From Pseudomonas allokribbensis (lineage in GTDB: Bacteria; Pseudomonadota; Gammaproteobacteria; Pseudomonadales; Pseudomonadaceae): 64,000 nucleotides of DNA. The notes under the pieces were generated by a model that saw only the letters and a list, made by a program, of their open reading frames with translations, searched no databases and was not told the DNA's origin. Position numbers and translations under genes: made by a program. The DNA lies in contig NZ_CP062252.1 of assembly GCF_014863605.1 (NCBI RefSeq), positions 3,915,001 to 3,979,000 of the forward strand, written 5' to 3'. Positions 1-8,318 of the stretch are shown piece by piece; position 1 is the first letter of the stretch, and every line of letters starts with the position of its first letter.

Positions 1-69
1 TTCGAGAAATACGTAGCGGTTGAGGAACACCAGAATCCCCATGCCGAAAATCACTGCCCAGACGATCAT
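1..69 (-). CDS. azlD: AzlD family branched-chain amino acid exporter subunit (partial)
   Basis: Only the first 23 codons lie in the window; the gene continues beyond base 1. The visible N-terminus is hydrophobic and ends in a short aromatic/charged segment, as in small four-helix AzlD proteins. Its ATG overlaps the stop of the upstream azlC-like gene by four bases, the usual translational coupling for this pair. AzlCD complexes are inner-membrane exporters of branched-chain amino acids. The assignment rests mainly on the partner gene, because the fragment is too short to identify alone. Confidence 0.75.
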   Translation of the reverse strand, partial: MIVWAVIFGMGILVFLNRYVFLE

Positions 70-764
70 GTGCGCTCCCGATACAGCTTGTTGCAGATAA
101 ACCCTGCGGTCATTCCCGCCAGTCCCGACAGCACCAGCGCCGAACCCCACTGCCAATAGCTGAACAGCACCGAGCAGAACAGCGACACCGCCACGCAAAC
201 CACGGTCGGCACGTTGCGCACCACCGGGGTGATCAGGGCGATGAAGGTCGCGGCAATCGAGAAGTCCAGCCCCAGGTGCTCAAGTCCCGGAATGCTGCTG
301 CCGAGCACGATGCCGGCCAGGGTGAAGAGGTTCCAGGCGATATAGAACGTCAGGCCGACGCCGAGGGCATACCAGCGATTGAACTGCTGACGGTCGTGCT
401 GACTGGTCAGGGCAAACAGTTCATCGGTGAGCAAAAAGCCCAGGCCAATGCGCCAGCGACCCGGCAACGGCGAAATCACATGGCGCATGCTCATGCCGTA
501 AAGCAAATGCTGCGACGTCAGCAGCAGCGTGGTCAGCAATATCGAGAAAATCCCGGCACCGCCCTTGAGCATGCCGATCGCTACCAGTTGCGCAGCACCG
601 GCAAACACGATGCTCGACAGGCCCTGCCCTTGCAGCGGCGTAAGGTTGGCTTCGATCGCCATGGAGCCGGCCAGCAGCCCCCACGGCGCGGTCGCCAGGG
701 ATAACGGCATGATCGCCGCGGCTCCGCGAAGAAAGGCACTGCGCGGCATTAATGAGTCAGACAT
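66..764 (-). CDS. azlC: AzlC family branched-chain amino acid permease
   Basis: The product is a 232-aa polytopic inner-membrane protein, probably the large subunit of an AzlCD exporter for branched-chain amino acids. It has the family pattern of an N-terminal helix rich in Gly, Ala and Pro, then FAGAAQLVAIGML, then the segment around TSQHLLYGMSMR near residue 85. The ATG at 764 is preferred over the TTG four codons upstream because an AAGAG ribosome-binding sequence sits just before it. The stop overlaps the azlD start. Length fits the family (about 230-250 aa). The substrate is inferred from family only. Confidence 0.88.
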   Translation of the reverse strand: MSDSLMPRSAFLRGAAAIMPLSLATAPWGLLAGSMAIEANLTPLQGQGLSSIVFAGAAQLVAIGMLKGGAGIFSILLTTLLLTSQHLLYGMSMRHVISPLPGRWRIGLGFLLTDELFALTSQHDRQQFNRWYALGVGLTFYIAWNLFTLAGIVLGSSIPGLEHLGLDFSIAATFIALITPVVRNVPTVVCVAVSLFCSVLFSYWQWGSALVLSGLAGMTAGFICNKLYRERT

Positions 765-918
765 AACGCTCTTCAACCGTGAGACAAGACCCCGGACTCT
801 GCCAGTAAACGCCTTTTCATGGCTTGAACAATCTTGCGCAGTTGCCAGAAATCTCTCAGCCGCGAGCCGCCGACCGGCGTACCATTGCAGCCACTCACAT
901 CTTCGTCAGGGAGACGAC

Positions 919-1305
919 ATGCTGTATCGAATTGCCGCCGACGGGCTGGTGCTGTTTCACCTATCGTTCATTCTGTTCGTGCTGTTTGGCGGGCTGTTGG
1001 TGCTCAAGTGGCACCGCGTGGCCTGGCTGCATCTGCCGGCCGCAACCTGGGGCGTGATGGTCGAGGTGTTGCACCTGACCTGCCCGCTGACTTACTGGGA
1101 AAACCTGATGCGCCACGCCGCCGGGCAGACCGAGTATGCCGGTGGTTTCATCGAGCATTACGTCTGGCCGATCATCTACCCGGCGGGGCTGACCCCGCAG
1201 ATTCAACTAGCGCTGGGCAGCGTGGTGCTGGCGATCAACCTGCTGGTATACGGGCGTCTGATCCGTCAGTGGAAACTGCGTCGCGCCGCCCGCATTCCGT
1301 TTTAA
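919..1305 (+). CDS. DUF2784 family membrane protein
   Basis: A 128-aa protein with three to four predicted membrane helices and the DUF2784-type pattern: an N-terminal helix, a LHLPAATWGVMVEV segment, then TCPLTYWENLMR and a YVWPIIYP stretch. The family has no known biochemical role. The ATG at 919 follows a GGGAGA ribosome-binding site. The stop overlaps, by three bases, the stop of the convergent gene downstream, so the two transcription units have no intergenic space. It stands alone on this strand. Confidence 0.8.
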   Translation: MLYRIAADGLVLFHLSFILFVLFGGLLVLKWHRVAWLHLPAATWGVMVEVLHLTCPLTYWENLMRHAAGQTEYAGGFIEHYVWPIIYPAGLTPQIQLALGSVVLAINLLVYGRLIRQWKLRRAARIPF

Positions 1306-1823
1306 CGCGTTTTCAAGGTTTCCAGCCAGGCCGGATCGAGGCGCGTCTGATCGGTGTCCAGACCGAGCGCCTCCATCCGAGCCTTGTGTGCCTCGACTTC
1401 CCGATGCAATTGCGCATGATCGCTGGAGTTGCCGTCCAGTTCATGCATCTGGGTCAGGCCAAGGTGATAGAAACGCAGTACTTTCATCGCCGTCGGATCC
1501 CCCTTCTCGACCGCCGCCGTCACCTGATGCATGACGTTGGTGACGCTCATCAGACTGCGCTTGAGCCGCCAGCCATATACCGCCGGGGCCATCCAGGTCT
1601 GATGCCAGAAACGCCCGCGCAACAACGCTGCCGTCAACAGAAATGCGCCGAACACCCCGCCGACATTGAACCGCAGGTTATCCCCGCCCGGCTCGCCGAA
1701 CAGCGCCACCGCCACGGTCGAAAACGCCATCGCCAGCACCAGGAACAGCACCGCGATAATCAGCGTGCTGCGCCGGGTCTGATGGCGATAAGTGATGGCA
1801 TCGATCGGTTGAATCTCGAACAT
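1302..1823 (-). CDS. DUF3087 family membrane protein
   Basis: A 173-aa protein with two membrane helices near residues 20-42 and 50-68, followed by a soluble C-terminal half rich in charged residues and helix. This matches the architecture and sequence feel of DUF3087 proteins common in Pseudomonas, whose function is unknown. It is convergent with the DUF2784 gene. The divergent neighbour is ppnN about 210 bp away, and the gap between them contains no open frame I can support. Confidence 0.72.
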   Translation of the reverse strand: MFEIQPIDAITYRHQTRRSTLIIAVLFLVLAMAFSTVAVALFGEPGGDNLRFNVGGVFGAFLLTAALLRGRFWHQTWMAPAVYGWRLKRSLMSVTNVMHQVTAAVEKGDPTAMKVLRFYHLGLTQMHELDGNSSDHAQLHREVEAHKARMEALGLDTDQTRLDPAWLETLKTR

Positions 1824-2034
1824 CGTGACAGGCTTCCATGGCTTGAAATAAAAAGAGGCCGGCGCATTATCGCCTCTGAGGCGGATTTAGCTATGCTGGA
1901 GCTCCTTTTCATCTTTTCAGCGTCCAACGGGGACATGGCGATACCACGCAGATCGTGCCATCTTCATTCATGGATACACACTATTCGGATGCCATTGGCC
2001 AGGCCGGCAATGACATCGTTTTAAGGATCACTGC

Positions 2035-3408
2035 ATGACCCAACGACACGTAATCAATGCCTCGGTCAGCCCAAAAGGCAGCCTGGAAACCCTTTCCCAA
2101 CGTGAAGTTCAGCAACTGAGCCAGGCCGGAACCGGCAGCACCTACACCCTCTTCCGCCAGTGCGCCCTGGCAATCCTCAACACCGGCGCCCATGTCGACA
2201 ACGCGAAAACCATTCTGGAAGCCTACAAAGACTTCGAAATCCGCATCCACCAGCAGGATCGCGGCGTGCGCCTGGAACTGCTGAACGCCCCGGCCGACGC
2301 CTTCGTCGACGGCGAAATGATCGCCAGCACCCGGGAAATGCTGTTCAGCGCCCTGCGCGACATCGTCTACACCGAGAACGAACTCGATGCCCTGAGCATC
2401 GACCTCAGCACCTCCCAGGGCATCAGCGACTACGTCTTCCACCTGCTGCGCAACGCGCGCACCCTGCGTCCGGGCGTCGAGCCGAAGATCGTCGTGTGCT
2501 GGGGCGGCCACTCGATCAACACCGAAGAATACAAATACACCAAGAAAGTCGGCCACGAACTGGGCCTGCGCAGCCTCGACATCTGCACCGGCTGCGGCCC
2601 GGGCGTGATGAAAGGCCCGATGAAAGGCGCAACCATCGCCCATGCCAAACAACGCATCCACGGTGGCCGCTATCTGGGCCTGACCGAACCGGGCATCATC
2701 GCCGCCGAAGCGCCGAACCCGATCGTCAATGAGCTGGTGATCCTGCCGGACATCGAAAAGCGCCTCGAAGCCTTCGTCCGCGTCGGCCACGGCATCATCA
2801 TCTTCCCGGGCGGCGCCGGCACCGCCGAAGAGTTCCTGTACCTGCTGGGCATCCTGATGCACCCGGACAACGCCGGCCTGCCGTTCCCGGTGATCCTGAC
2901 CGGGCCGAAACATGCCGCGCCGTACCTGGAGCAACTGGACGCTTTCGTCACCGCCACCCTCGGCGAGGCAGCGAAACAGCACTACGAAATCATCATCGAC
3001 GACCCGGCCGAAGTGGCGCGCCAGATGACGGCGGGCCTCAAAGCCGTGAAACAGTTCCGCCGCGAACGCAACGACGCGTTCCACTTCAACTGGCTGCTGA
3101 AGATCGACGAAGGCTTCCAGCGTCCGTTCGATCCGACCCACGAAAACATGGCCAACCTCAAGCTGCACCGCGAGCAGCCTCCCCACGAACTGGCGGCCAA
3201 CCTGCGCCGCGCGTTCTCCGGGATCGTCGCCGGCAACGTCAAGGACAAGGGCATTCGCCTGATCGAGGAACACGGCCCGTATCAGATCCGTGGCGACGCC
3301 GCGATCATGCAACCGCTGGACCTGCTGCTCAAAGCCTTCGTCGCCCAGCACCGGATGAAACTGCCGGGCGGCGCGGCGTACGTACCGTGCTATCGCGTGG
3401 TTTCCTGA
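2035..3408 (+). CDS. ppnN: Pyrimidine/purine nucleotide 5'-monophosphate nucleosidase PpnN
   Basis: A 457-aa cytosolic enzyme of the LOG/YgdH type that cleaves nucleoside monophosphates into base and ribose 5-phosphate. The central Rossmann-like domain carries CTGCGPGVMKGPMKGA (near residue 184) and the signature PGGAGTAEE (near 258), which form the catalytic and phosphate-binding site. N- and C-terminal regions correspond to the regulatory extensions of the long YgdH form, in which (p)ppGpp stimulates activity. Length fits E. coli PpnN (454 aa). The ATG at 2035 follows an AAGGA site. A palindrome lies just past the stop. Confidence 0.93.
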   Translation: MTQRHVINASVSPKGSLETLSQREVQQLSQAGTGSTYTLFRQCALAILNTGAHVDNAKTILEAYKDFEIRIHQQDRGVRLELLNAPADAFVDGEMIASTREMLFSALRDIVYTENELDALSIDLSTSQGISDYVFHLLRNARTLRPGVEPKIVVCWGGHSINTEEYKYTKKVGHELGLRSLDICTGCGPGVMKGPMKGATIAHAKQRIHGGRYLGLTEPGIIAAEAPNPIVNELVILPDIEKRLEAFVRVGHGIIIFPGGAGTAEEFLYLLGILMHPDNAGLPFPVILTGPKHAAPYLEQLDAFVTATLGEAAKQHYEIIIDDPAEVARQMTAGLKAVKQFRRERNDAFHFNWLLKIDEGFQRPFDPTHENMANLKLHREQPPHELAANLRRAFSGIVAGNVKDKGIRLIEEHGPYQIRGDAAIMQPLDLLLKAFVAQHRMKLPGGAAYVPCYRVVS

Positions 3409-3421
3409 CTCGAAGATGTAC

Positions 3422-3448
3422 GTGCCTGAAGCGCAAGGCTTCAGGCAC
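3422..3448 (+). terminator. Perfect inverted repeat after ppnN
   Basis: Two perfect 11-base arms separated by five bases begin 14 bases after the ppnN stop. No T-tract follows on the + strand, so termination is plausible but not proven; it may be an mRNA-stabilising hairpin. Confidence 0.6.
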
Positions 3449-3537
3449 AACTCTCACGCTTCAACGCCTCCTGCCTGCAGACATTCCATCGTAAAAACGG
3501 CCTCCGACGAGTGGTGGCCACTTGTCACTCGGCAGGT

Positions 3538-3565
3538 TTGACAGCCTATTGGCCGTGACTATGAT
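3538..3565 (+). promoter_or_regulatory. Near-consensus sigma-70 promoter
   Basis: TTGACA at 3538-3543 and TATGAT at 3560-3565 are separated by 16 bases. This is the best-looking sigma-70 promoter I noticed in the window. It sits about 260 bases upstream of the phospholipase C-like gene, implying a long leader that contains a short open frame with a strong ribosome-binding site. Confidence 0.6.
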
Positions 3566-3610
3566 CCACGTGCAGCCAGCACCGTGCTGCATTGCCATGG
3601 AGGCAACCTC

Positions 3611-3697
3611 ATGTCCGGATTCACGGATGTCTTTCGTATGCGCTGCGCCAACCGGCGCAAGTTCCGCCTACCCCACTGTCGCGATGTCGTCTGGTAG
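3611..3697 (+). CDS. Possible 28-aa leader peptide
   Basis: A short open frame of 28 codons begins with ATG at 3611, seven bases after a perfect GGAGG ribosome-binding sequence and about 40 bases downstream of the promoter at 3538-3565. The peptide is strongly basic (seven Arg, one Lys) and has two Cys. It has no membrane segment. It could be a real small protein or an upstream regulatory frame for the gene at 3824. No homologue is known to me. The rest of the 3449-3823 stretch holds no other supported feature. Confidence 0.35.
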   Translation: MSGFTDVFRMRCANRRKFRLPHCRDVVW

Positions 3698-3823
3698 TCC
3701 GCGGCGATTACGTAGCCGTACCTTTTTGAAACCTTGAATGTTCCTGCCTGGACCCGGCGCGTTGTTCGGCGCAGTCGTGCCTGCACGTCCAGAGTTTTTC
3801 CTCAGTCATAATGGAGACTGGAA

Positions 3824-5476
3824 ATGACCGAAGCCAATAAACCAAAGGATCCCGGAAATGCTTCCGGTGGCAGAATCGGCGAATTGCTGGACCTTCTGTT
3901 CAGTGAGGAGGGCATCGCCATTCCAGGCGATGGCACTGTGCTGGACCTGGTAGCACTGGGCGAACACACGCTCAAGTATCACAAGATGGCCGACCCGCAG
4001 CAGCGGCTCTCTACGCCAGTCAAGGGGGGGCCGAGCGAATTCTTTGAAGGCGGTGAACATACAGCGATCGGAGACAGCGTGACGTTGTACTTTTCCGGAA
4101 GCGACTCCGGCTCGCCCGCCTGGTCCGTGCCATTGCACCTGCCCAATGGCCTGCAACTCACCTATGGCCAGGTTGTCGCCCTCGGCGGAGATTTCTACGG
4201 TATCCCGGACAAGCCTATTTCCGATGGTGCCACGGCCGGCGACCGCATCAAGCGCTTCTCGGCAGCGTTCGACTCGCTGGCAACCCTGCCGGCATCCAAG
4301 GCCGAGGCAGGCGAAATCCTGGCGGTGATGCAGGAAGAAATCAAAGCAGCCAATCAAGCGATTCTGGACGGGGTTCAGCCCCATGTTGCATACGACAAAC
4401 TCGACGACGACCTGTCGAAAAAATGGAATCGGATCACTGGCGGCGGCTACCTTATCCCGCCGTGGATTCCCATGGGCCGCTACCTGAAGCTGGCCGCGAC
4501 CAACTGGGATCACTTCGGCGACTGGGCCGTGCTGGCCTACAAGGCCGGCCACGCTGCGGCCCTCAATCAGGCAGTGAAGGCTCATGGCACAAAGCAGCGC
4601 AAGGATCTGGAACTGGCCTACGCAATGAACGCCTTTGCCGACCACTTCCTTTCCGACCTGTTCTCTGGCGGTCATCTGCGCACGCCGCGCAAGCAGTTGT
4701 ATGAAAAGGTTACGCCCAGCGATATCGGCTCACTGCTGTCTCGCTCCATGCACGATGAAGACTGCAAGTTCGGTCTCAACGTTTTCAATGCAATGGATGA
4801 AAACTGGCACGCCTATGGCGACAAGCGCTACTTCGATACGGTTGATGTCGCCAACCGCAACAATGTCAATACGGTCGTGCAGACCTCGGTGGACGAAATC
4901 TTCGAAACCTATATGAATGGGAGTGCACCGAGCGAGGGCCAGTACCAGGCGTTGCTCTATGTGCCCGACCTGAAACAGGTGCAGAACCATCTGAGCACCG
5001 CCAACTACTCTGCGCTGTTCGTGGCACAGAACAATACGGTGCTGCGTCGCCAGGACATCAACAATCTCAACGACCGCAACTGGACCGACAACTGGTGGGG
5101 GTCAACCACGTTGGCGCTGCTGACCAACGACTACCACCCCAAACCACCGGCCGGCTACCTGAACCCGCCGACTCAAGCTCCCACCATTCAGGCAAACGGC
5201 TGGCAGAGCCATACGCCCAGCCCACCGAACTGGGTCGACGGTAACGCGGTGCGCTATGCCTACAGCTTCACCAATGGCCTGAACGAGTCGTACACCGGGC
5301 CGTGGTCGGCGTTCGTCACCCTCGAAGGTAGCTACCACCCGTCCGTCACCGTTCCGCTGGACACCAGCGGCAAGTCCACCGCCCGCAACGTCTTCCGTCA
5401 GTTCGAGGGCAAGGCGCCAACTCTGGTGGGCAGCGTGGCCAATGGCGAAAGCACCTTCATCGATCAGCAGAACTGA
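3824..5476 (+). CDS. Zinc-dependent phospholipase C-like protein
   Basis: A 550-aa protein I place near the zinc phospholipase C / S1-P1 nuclease fold. The main evidence is the zinc-ligand pattern DHFLSDLFSGGH at residues 273-284 (His-x3-Asp-x5-His), preceded by DHFGDW and a nearby His near 230-245. It is followed by MHDEDCKFGLNVFNAMDENWHAYGD near 308-330. These are the spacings expected for the three-metal site. The C-terminal 120 residues look like a beta-rich binding domain. There is no Sec signal peptide, which is odd for a phospholipase. It is first in a likely three-gene operon. Family placement is by motif only, so substrate is unknown. Confidence 0.55.
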   Translation: MTEANKPKDPGNASGGRIGELLDLLFSEEGIAIPGDGTVLDLVALGEHTLKYHKMADPQQRLSTPVKGGPSEFFEGGEHTAIGDSVTLYFSGSDSGSPAWSVPLHLPNGLQLTYGQVVALGGDFYGIPDKPISDGATAGDRIKRFSAAFDSLATLPASKAEAGEILAVMQEEIKAANQAILDGVQPHVAYDKLDDDLSKKWNRITGGGYLIPPWIPMGRYLKLAATNWDHFGDWAVLAYKAGHAAALNQAVKAHGTKQRKDLELAYAMNAFADHFLSDLFSGGHLRTPRKQLYEKVTPSDIGSLLSRSMHDEDCKFGLNVFNAMDENWHAYGDKRYFDTVDVANRNNVNTVVQTSVDEIFETYMNGSAPSEGQYQALLYVPDLKQVQNHLSTANYSALFVAQNNTVLRRQDINNLNDRNWTDNWWGSTTLALLTNDYHPKPPAGYLNPPTQAPTIQANGWQSHTPSPPNWVDGNAVRYAYSFTNGLNESYTGPWSAFVTLEGSYHPSVTVPLDTSGKSTARNVFRQFEGKAPTLVGSVANGESTFIDQQN

Positions 5477-5489
5477 CAAGGAGTCAGAC

Positions 5490-5681
5490 ATGTCCATCAC
5501 CATTACGGTAAATCTGGCATCGGGCGAATCGGCCAAAGGCATCGCTCTGGAGTTGCTGTCGGATGGCGTCCCGGTGGCGCGAGCGACGATTGATGACCAG
5601 GGACGAGCAGTGTTCAACACGACAGCCACCCATGGACGACTGGCGGTGCGGTTCGATCGCTCGACAGTCGATGAAGCATGA
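5490..5681 (+). CDS. Small beta-domain protein between PLC-like and VWA genes
   Basis: A 63-aa soluble protein starting at ATG 5490 behind an AAGGAG site, 13 bases after the preceding stop. Short alternating hydrophobic strands with GIALELLSDGVPVARATIDDQGRA resemble a trimmed carboxypeptidase-regulatory or transthyretin-like beta-sandwich. There is no signal peptide. Tight spacing on both sides (16 bases to the next start) indicates co-translation with its neighbours. Function unknown; it may be a chaperone or accessory subunit for them, which is inference. Confidence 0.65.
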   Translation: MSITITVNLASGESAKGIALELLSDGVPVARATIDDQGRAVFNTTATHGRLAVRFDRSTVDEA

Positions 5682-5697
5682 GCAGGGAGCACACAAC

Positions 5698-7059
5698 ATG
5701 ACCAACGTTTCAGTGGTTCCAATAGTCGATACTTCGGCCAGCATGACCGGCTCCGGGTATGTAGCGCAAACGGTCATCGACACCCGCGCGTTCTTGCGTC
5801 TGCTCAAGCCGGGCGACAAGGTGGCGGTGGTGGCCTATGACACCAACGCACGCAATGTCTATCCAAACAACAACAGTCTGGCCACGGTCGATCAGGCATT
5901 GACCGTGACCAAGAACGCCTCGGATGCAGTGGGCGGACTGTCGTTCAATGGCAACTCCACCGCCATCGGCAGGGGCTTGCAGCAGAGTCGCAATTTTCTT
6001 GACGCGGCCGGCGAGCCCCGCGCTTGTATATTGCTGACTGATGGTTACCAGAACGACGGACCTCCGCCATTGGACGTTTTGCCGGGTTACCGGGTGATGG
6101 CTTGCGCCATGGGGGCCAACTCGGATCAGCAATTGCTGAAACAGATCGCTTCGCGCACGGGCGGCCAGTTCTTCTATGCGCCGCGCGCGGCGGACATGAT
6201 GAAGGTCTACAACCAGATTCGTTCGGACACCGCCTCGGCCGCTTTGCTGGTCAACGAACTCAATGACATCCAGCAGAACGATTACCGGTTGATCCCCGCC
6301 GTCGTCTCACAACGACCAGGGGGTGCCCAAATGTCGGCGGTGTGGTCGAACACCGAGATCAGCTACACCCGAGGCAGTCCTTCGGGCAATCAGTTGTCAG
6401 TCACGCTGGTCGACCCGTCCGGCTCCACCAGTGCGCTGAACCCGACGATCATCGGCGACGGTTTCGTCATCTACAACGTCGACAACCCGGCACCAGGGCA
6501 GTGGTACGTCCAGCTCGAGTTCGCCGGAGGCGGGCAGTTGATCAACTGCACCGGCGGCGCATTGCAATATTTCTCGCAGTCCCTCCGGAGCGCAGCAAGC
6601 CTGGAACTGAGCATTGACCTACCCACCTTGCACAGCGTCGGTCAGCCTTTACCACTGAACATCCATCTGGATGCAGGCGGTGAAATCCTCAGCAATGTGC
6701 GCGCCCACGCTATCGTGCAGCGACCGACCATCAGCCTTGCAGATGCGCTGGTCAAATACGATGCTCAACTTGGCTCGGTGCAACCTGACCCGGCAGACCT
6801 GGCCCGCGGCGTACCGTCGGCCAACGCCCGCCTCGCGGCCTTGCGCCAACGATTGCTGCCCGAGCAGGACATCCTCGCTCACCAGCAAGGTGTGGTGCAC
6901 CTCAAGACCGCCAACAATCTCCCTCTGACCACGTTGATCGATACGCCAGTGGCGGGTTCATACAACGTACAGGTGGTGGTCACTGGCGAGGGCAGCCTGT
7001 CTGGACCGTTCCAGCGCAGTCATCTGGTCAGTGTGTTGGTGAACGACGTACGAAGTTAA
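5698..7059 (+). CDS. von Willebrand factor type A domain protein
   Basis: A 453-aa protein whose first 190 residues form a VWA domain with an intact metal-ion-dependent adhesion site: DTSAS at residues 11-15, a Thr in the GNSTAIGRGL loop, and TDG in LLTDGYQNDG. The rest is beta-rich with a segment around WYVQLEFAGGGQ that looks like an Ig/pre-peptidase type domain. There is no signal peptide or transmembrane helix. It is third in the cassette, following the 63-aa gene by 16 bases. VWA proteins usually mediate metal-dependent protein contacts; the partner here is plausibly one of the two upstream products. Confidence 0.8.
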   Translation: MTNVSVVPIVDTSASMTGSGYVAQTVIDTRAFLRLLKPGDKVAVVAYDTNARNVYPNNNSLATVDQALTVTKNASDAVGGLSFNGNSTAIGRGLQQSRNFLDAAGEPRACILLTDGYQNDGPPPLDVLPGYRVMACAMGANSDQQLLKQIASRTGGQFFYAPRAADMMKVYNQIRSDTASAALLVNELNDIQQNDYRLIPAVVSQRPGGAQMSAVWSNTEISYTRGSPSGNQLSVTLVDPSGSTSALNPTIIGDGFVIYNVDNPAPGQWYVQLEFAGGGQLINCTGGALQYFSQSLRSAASLELSIDLPTLHSVGQPLPLNIHLDAGGEILSNVRAHAIVQRPTISLADALVKYDAQLGSVQPDPADLARGVPSANARLAALRQRLLPEQDILAHQQGVVHLKTANNLPLTTLIDTPVAGSYNVQVVVTGEGSLSGPFQRSHLVSVLVNDVRS

Positions 7060-7255
7060 GTCCGCAGTAACCGTGCAACCGGTCTGGCGCAGGCTGGCCG
7101 GTTGTACACTGCCGAATTCTGACACTCTATGTCCGTACAACTCGCTGGTACTACCAAACCGTCCTGCTCTCTGACACAAAAGCCCCGCTGATTCCCCACG
7201 ACAGCCGTCATGTGGGCGTACTAAGCTGGGCGATTGATTTGTTCAGGGACGATCC

Positions 7256-7990
7256 ATGAAACGTTTTGCCGCCTGCCTGCTGTCTTTTCTGGCCCTGACG
7301 GCCAATGCGGCAGATCTGCAACTGCTCACCGACAATCATCCTCCGCTGCATTTCCTTCAGGGCGATCAACTGGTGGGCTTCGGCGTGGATGTGGTGCAGG
7401 CCCTGGCCGCGCAGACCGGCGATCGCATTCATCTGCAACAAGTGCCGCTGCTGCGCGCCCTGCGCATGGCCAGCGATACCCCGGACACCGGCGTATTTAC
7501 TGTCCTGCGCACCGACGCACGCGACGACAGCTACCAATGGGTCGGGCCGTTGATCGAAGTCGAAACCGCGCTGTATGCCCACGACAATTTTCACCCACCG
7601 GTACGCAGCCTGCGTGAAGCCGATCACCTGGGCCGGATCACCGTGCCACGCAAATGGCTGGTCTACAGCTATTTGCAGGAACAGGACCTGACCAACCTTT
7701 ACGGCGTGGAAACCCCGGAACAGATGATGCGTCTGTTCAGTCTCGGGCGGACCGACTTTGTGGTGTCCGACACCTTGTCCAGCGCCGCCCTCGCCCGCGA
7801 GCAAGGCATGGAACCGGGGCGTTTGCAGTACCAGTTGCCGTTGATGAAGCAGGACACCTACATCGCGTTCTCCCGACAGACCGACCCCAAACAGGTCGCA
7901 CGCTGGCAACAGGCACTGGATACGCTGCGCGCCGACGGCCGCCTGGAGAAAATGCGCCAACGCTGGCTGAGCAACACCCTGCCGCGCTGA
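7256..7990 (+). CDS. Periplasmic substrate-binding protein (amino-acid ABC type)
   Basis: A 244-aa protein with a clear Sec signal peptide (about 18 residues ending LTANA) followed by a type-II periplasmic binding fold of the SBP_bac_3 class. The mature start DLQLLTDNHPPLHF and the GVDVVQALA segment are typical of the polar amino-acid binding family. No permease or ATPase gene is adjacent, so it is an orphan binding protein. It may feed another transporter or a signalling system. The ligand cannot be read from sequence. Confidence 0.82.
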   Translation: MKRFAACLLSFLALTANAADLQLLTDNHPPLHFLQGDQLVGFGVDVVQALAAQTGDRIHLQQVPLLRALRMASDTPDTGVFTVLRTDARDDSYQWVGPLIEVETALYAHDNFHPPVRSLREADHLGRITVPRKWLVYSYLQEQDLTNLYGVETPEQMMRLFSLGRTDFVVSDTLSSAALAREQGMEPGRLQYQLPLMKQDTYIAFSRQTDPKQVARWQQALDTLRADGRLEKMRQRWLSNTLPR

Positions 7991-8096
7991 TCACGCATCA
8001 ACGCCTTTGATAACAACTATCTGAAAAGGTGTTTTTTCTTCTGGCGCCCGTGGCCATAAAGTGGCGGTCATCTTCTTCCCACTTTCTGGTGCACCC

Positions 8097-8318
8097 ATGA
8101 AAGACTTCATTGCCCTCGGGTTCATCGTCGCGCTGATCGGCGCCACTTCAGCGATTGCCAACGCCCACGGCAACGGGCACGTCGTAGCCATGACCAGTGT
8201 CGGCCAGTCCGGCACATTGAACGTCGACACCGTCGGCCTTGGCAGCGAAGCCACGGACAGCCTGGAGCAGACGCTCTACGTTGCGCAGAACGCCTCCGAG
8301 TACGGTTACGACTATTGA
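8097..8318 (+). CDS. Small secreted hypothetical protein
   Basis: A 73-aa protein whose first 23 residues form a signal peptide (hydrophobic core, then AIANA). The mature part is short, acidic, and rich in Gly, Ser and Thr, with no cysteine. The ATG at 8097 is chosen because the signal peptide begins there. The 3' end overlaps by seven bases the convergent FAD-protein gene. I do not recognise the family. Confidence 0.55.
   Translation: MKDFIALGFIVALIGATSAIANAHGNGHVVAMTSVGQSGTLNVDTVGLGSEATDSLEQTLYVAQNASEYGYDY

Noticed and set aside
1981..3450. 489-codon open frame antisense to ppnN
   Set aside because: It mirrors the codon bias of a highly conserved enzyme in high-GC DNA; the predicted protein is low-complexity in Val, Ala, Arg and has no start signal.
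7076..7104. Terminator after the VWA gene
   Set aside because: A CAACCGG/CCGGTTG pairing exists, but the loop is long and no T-tract follows.
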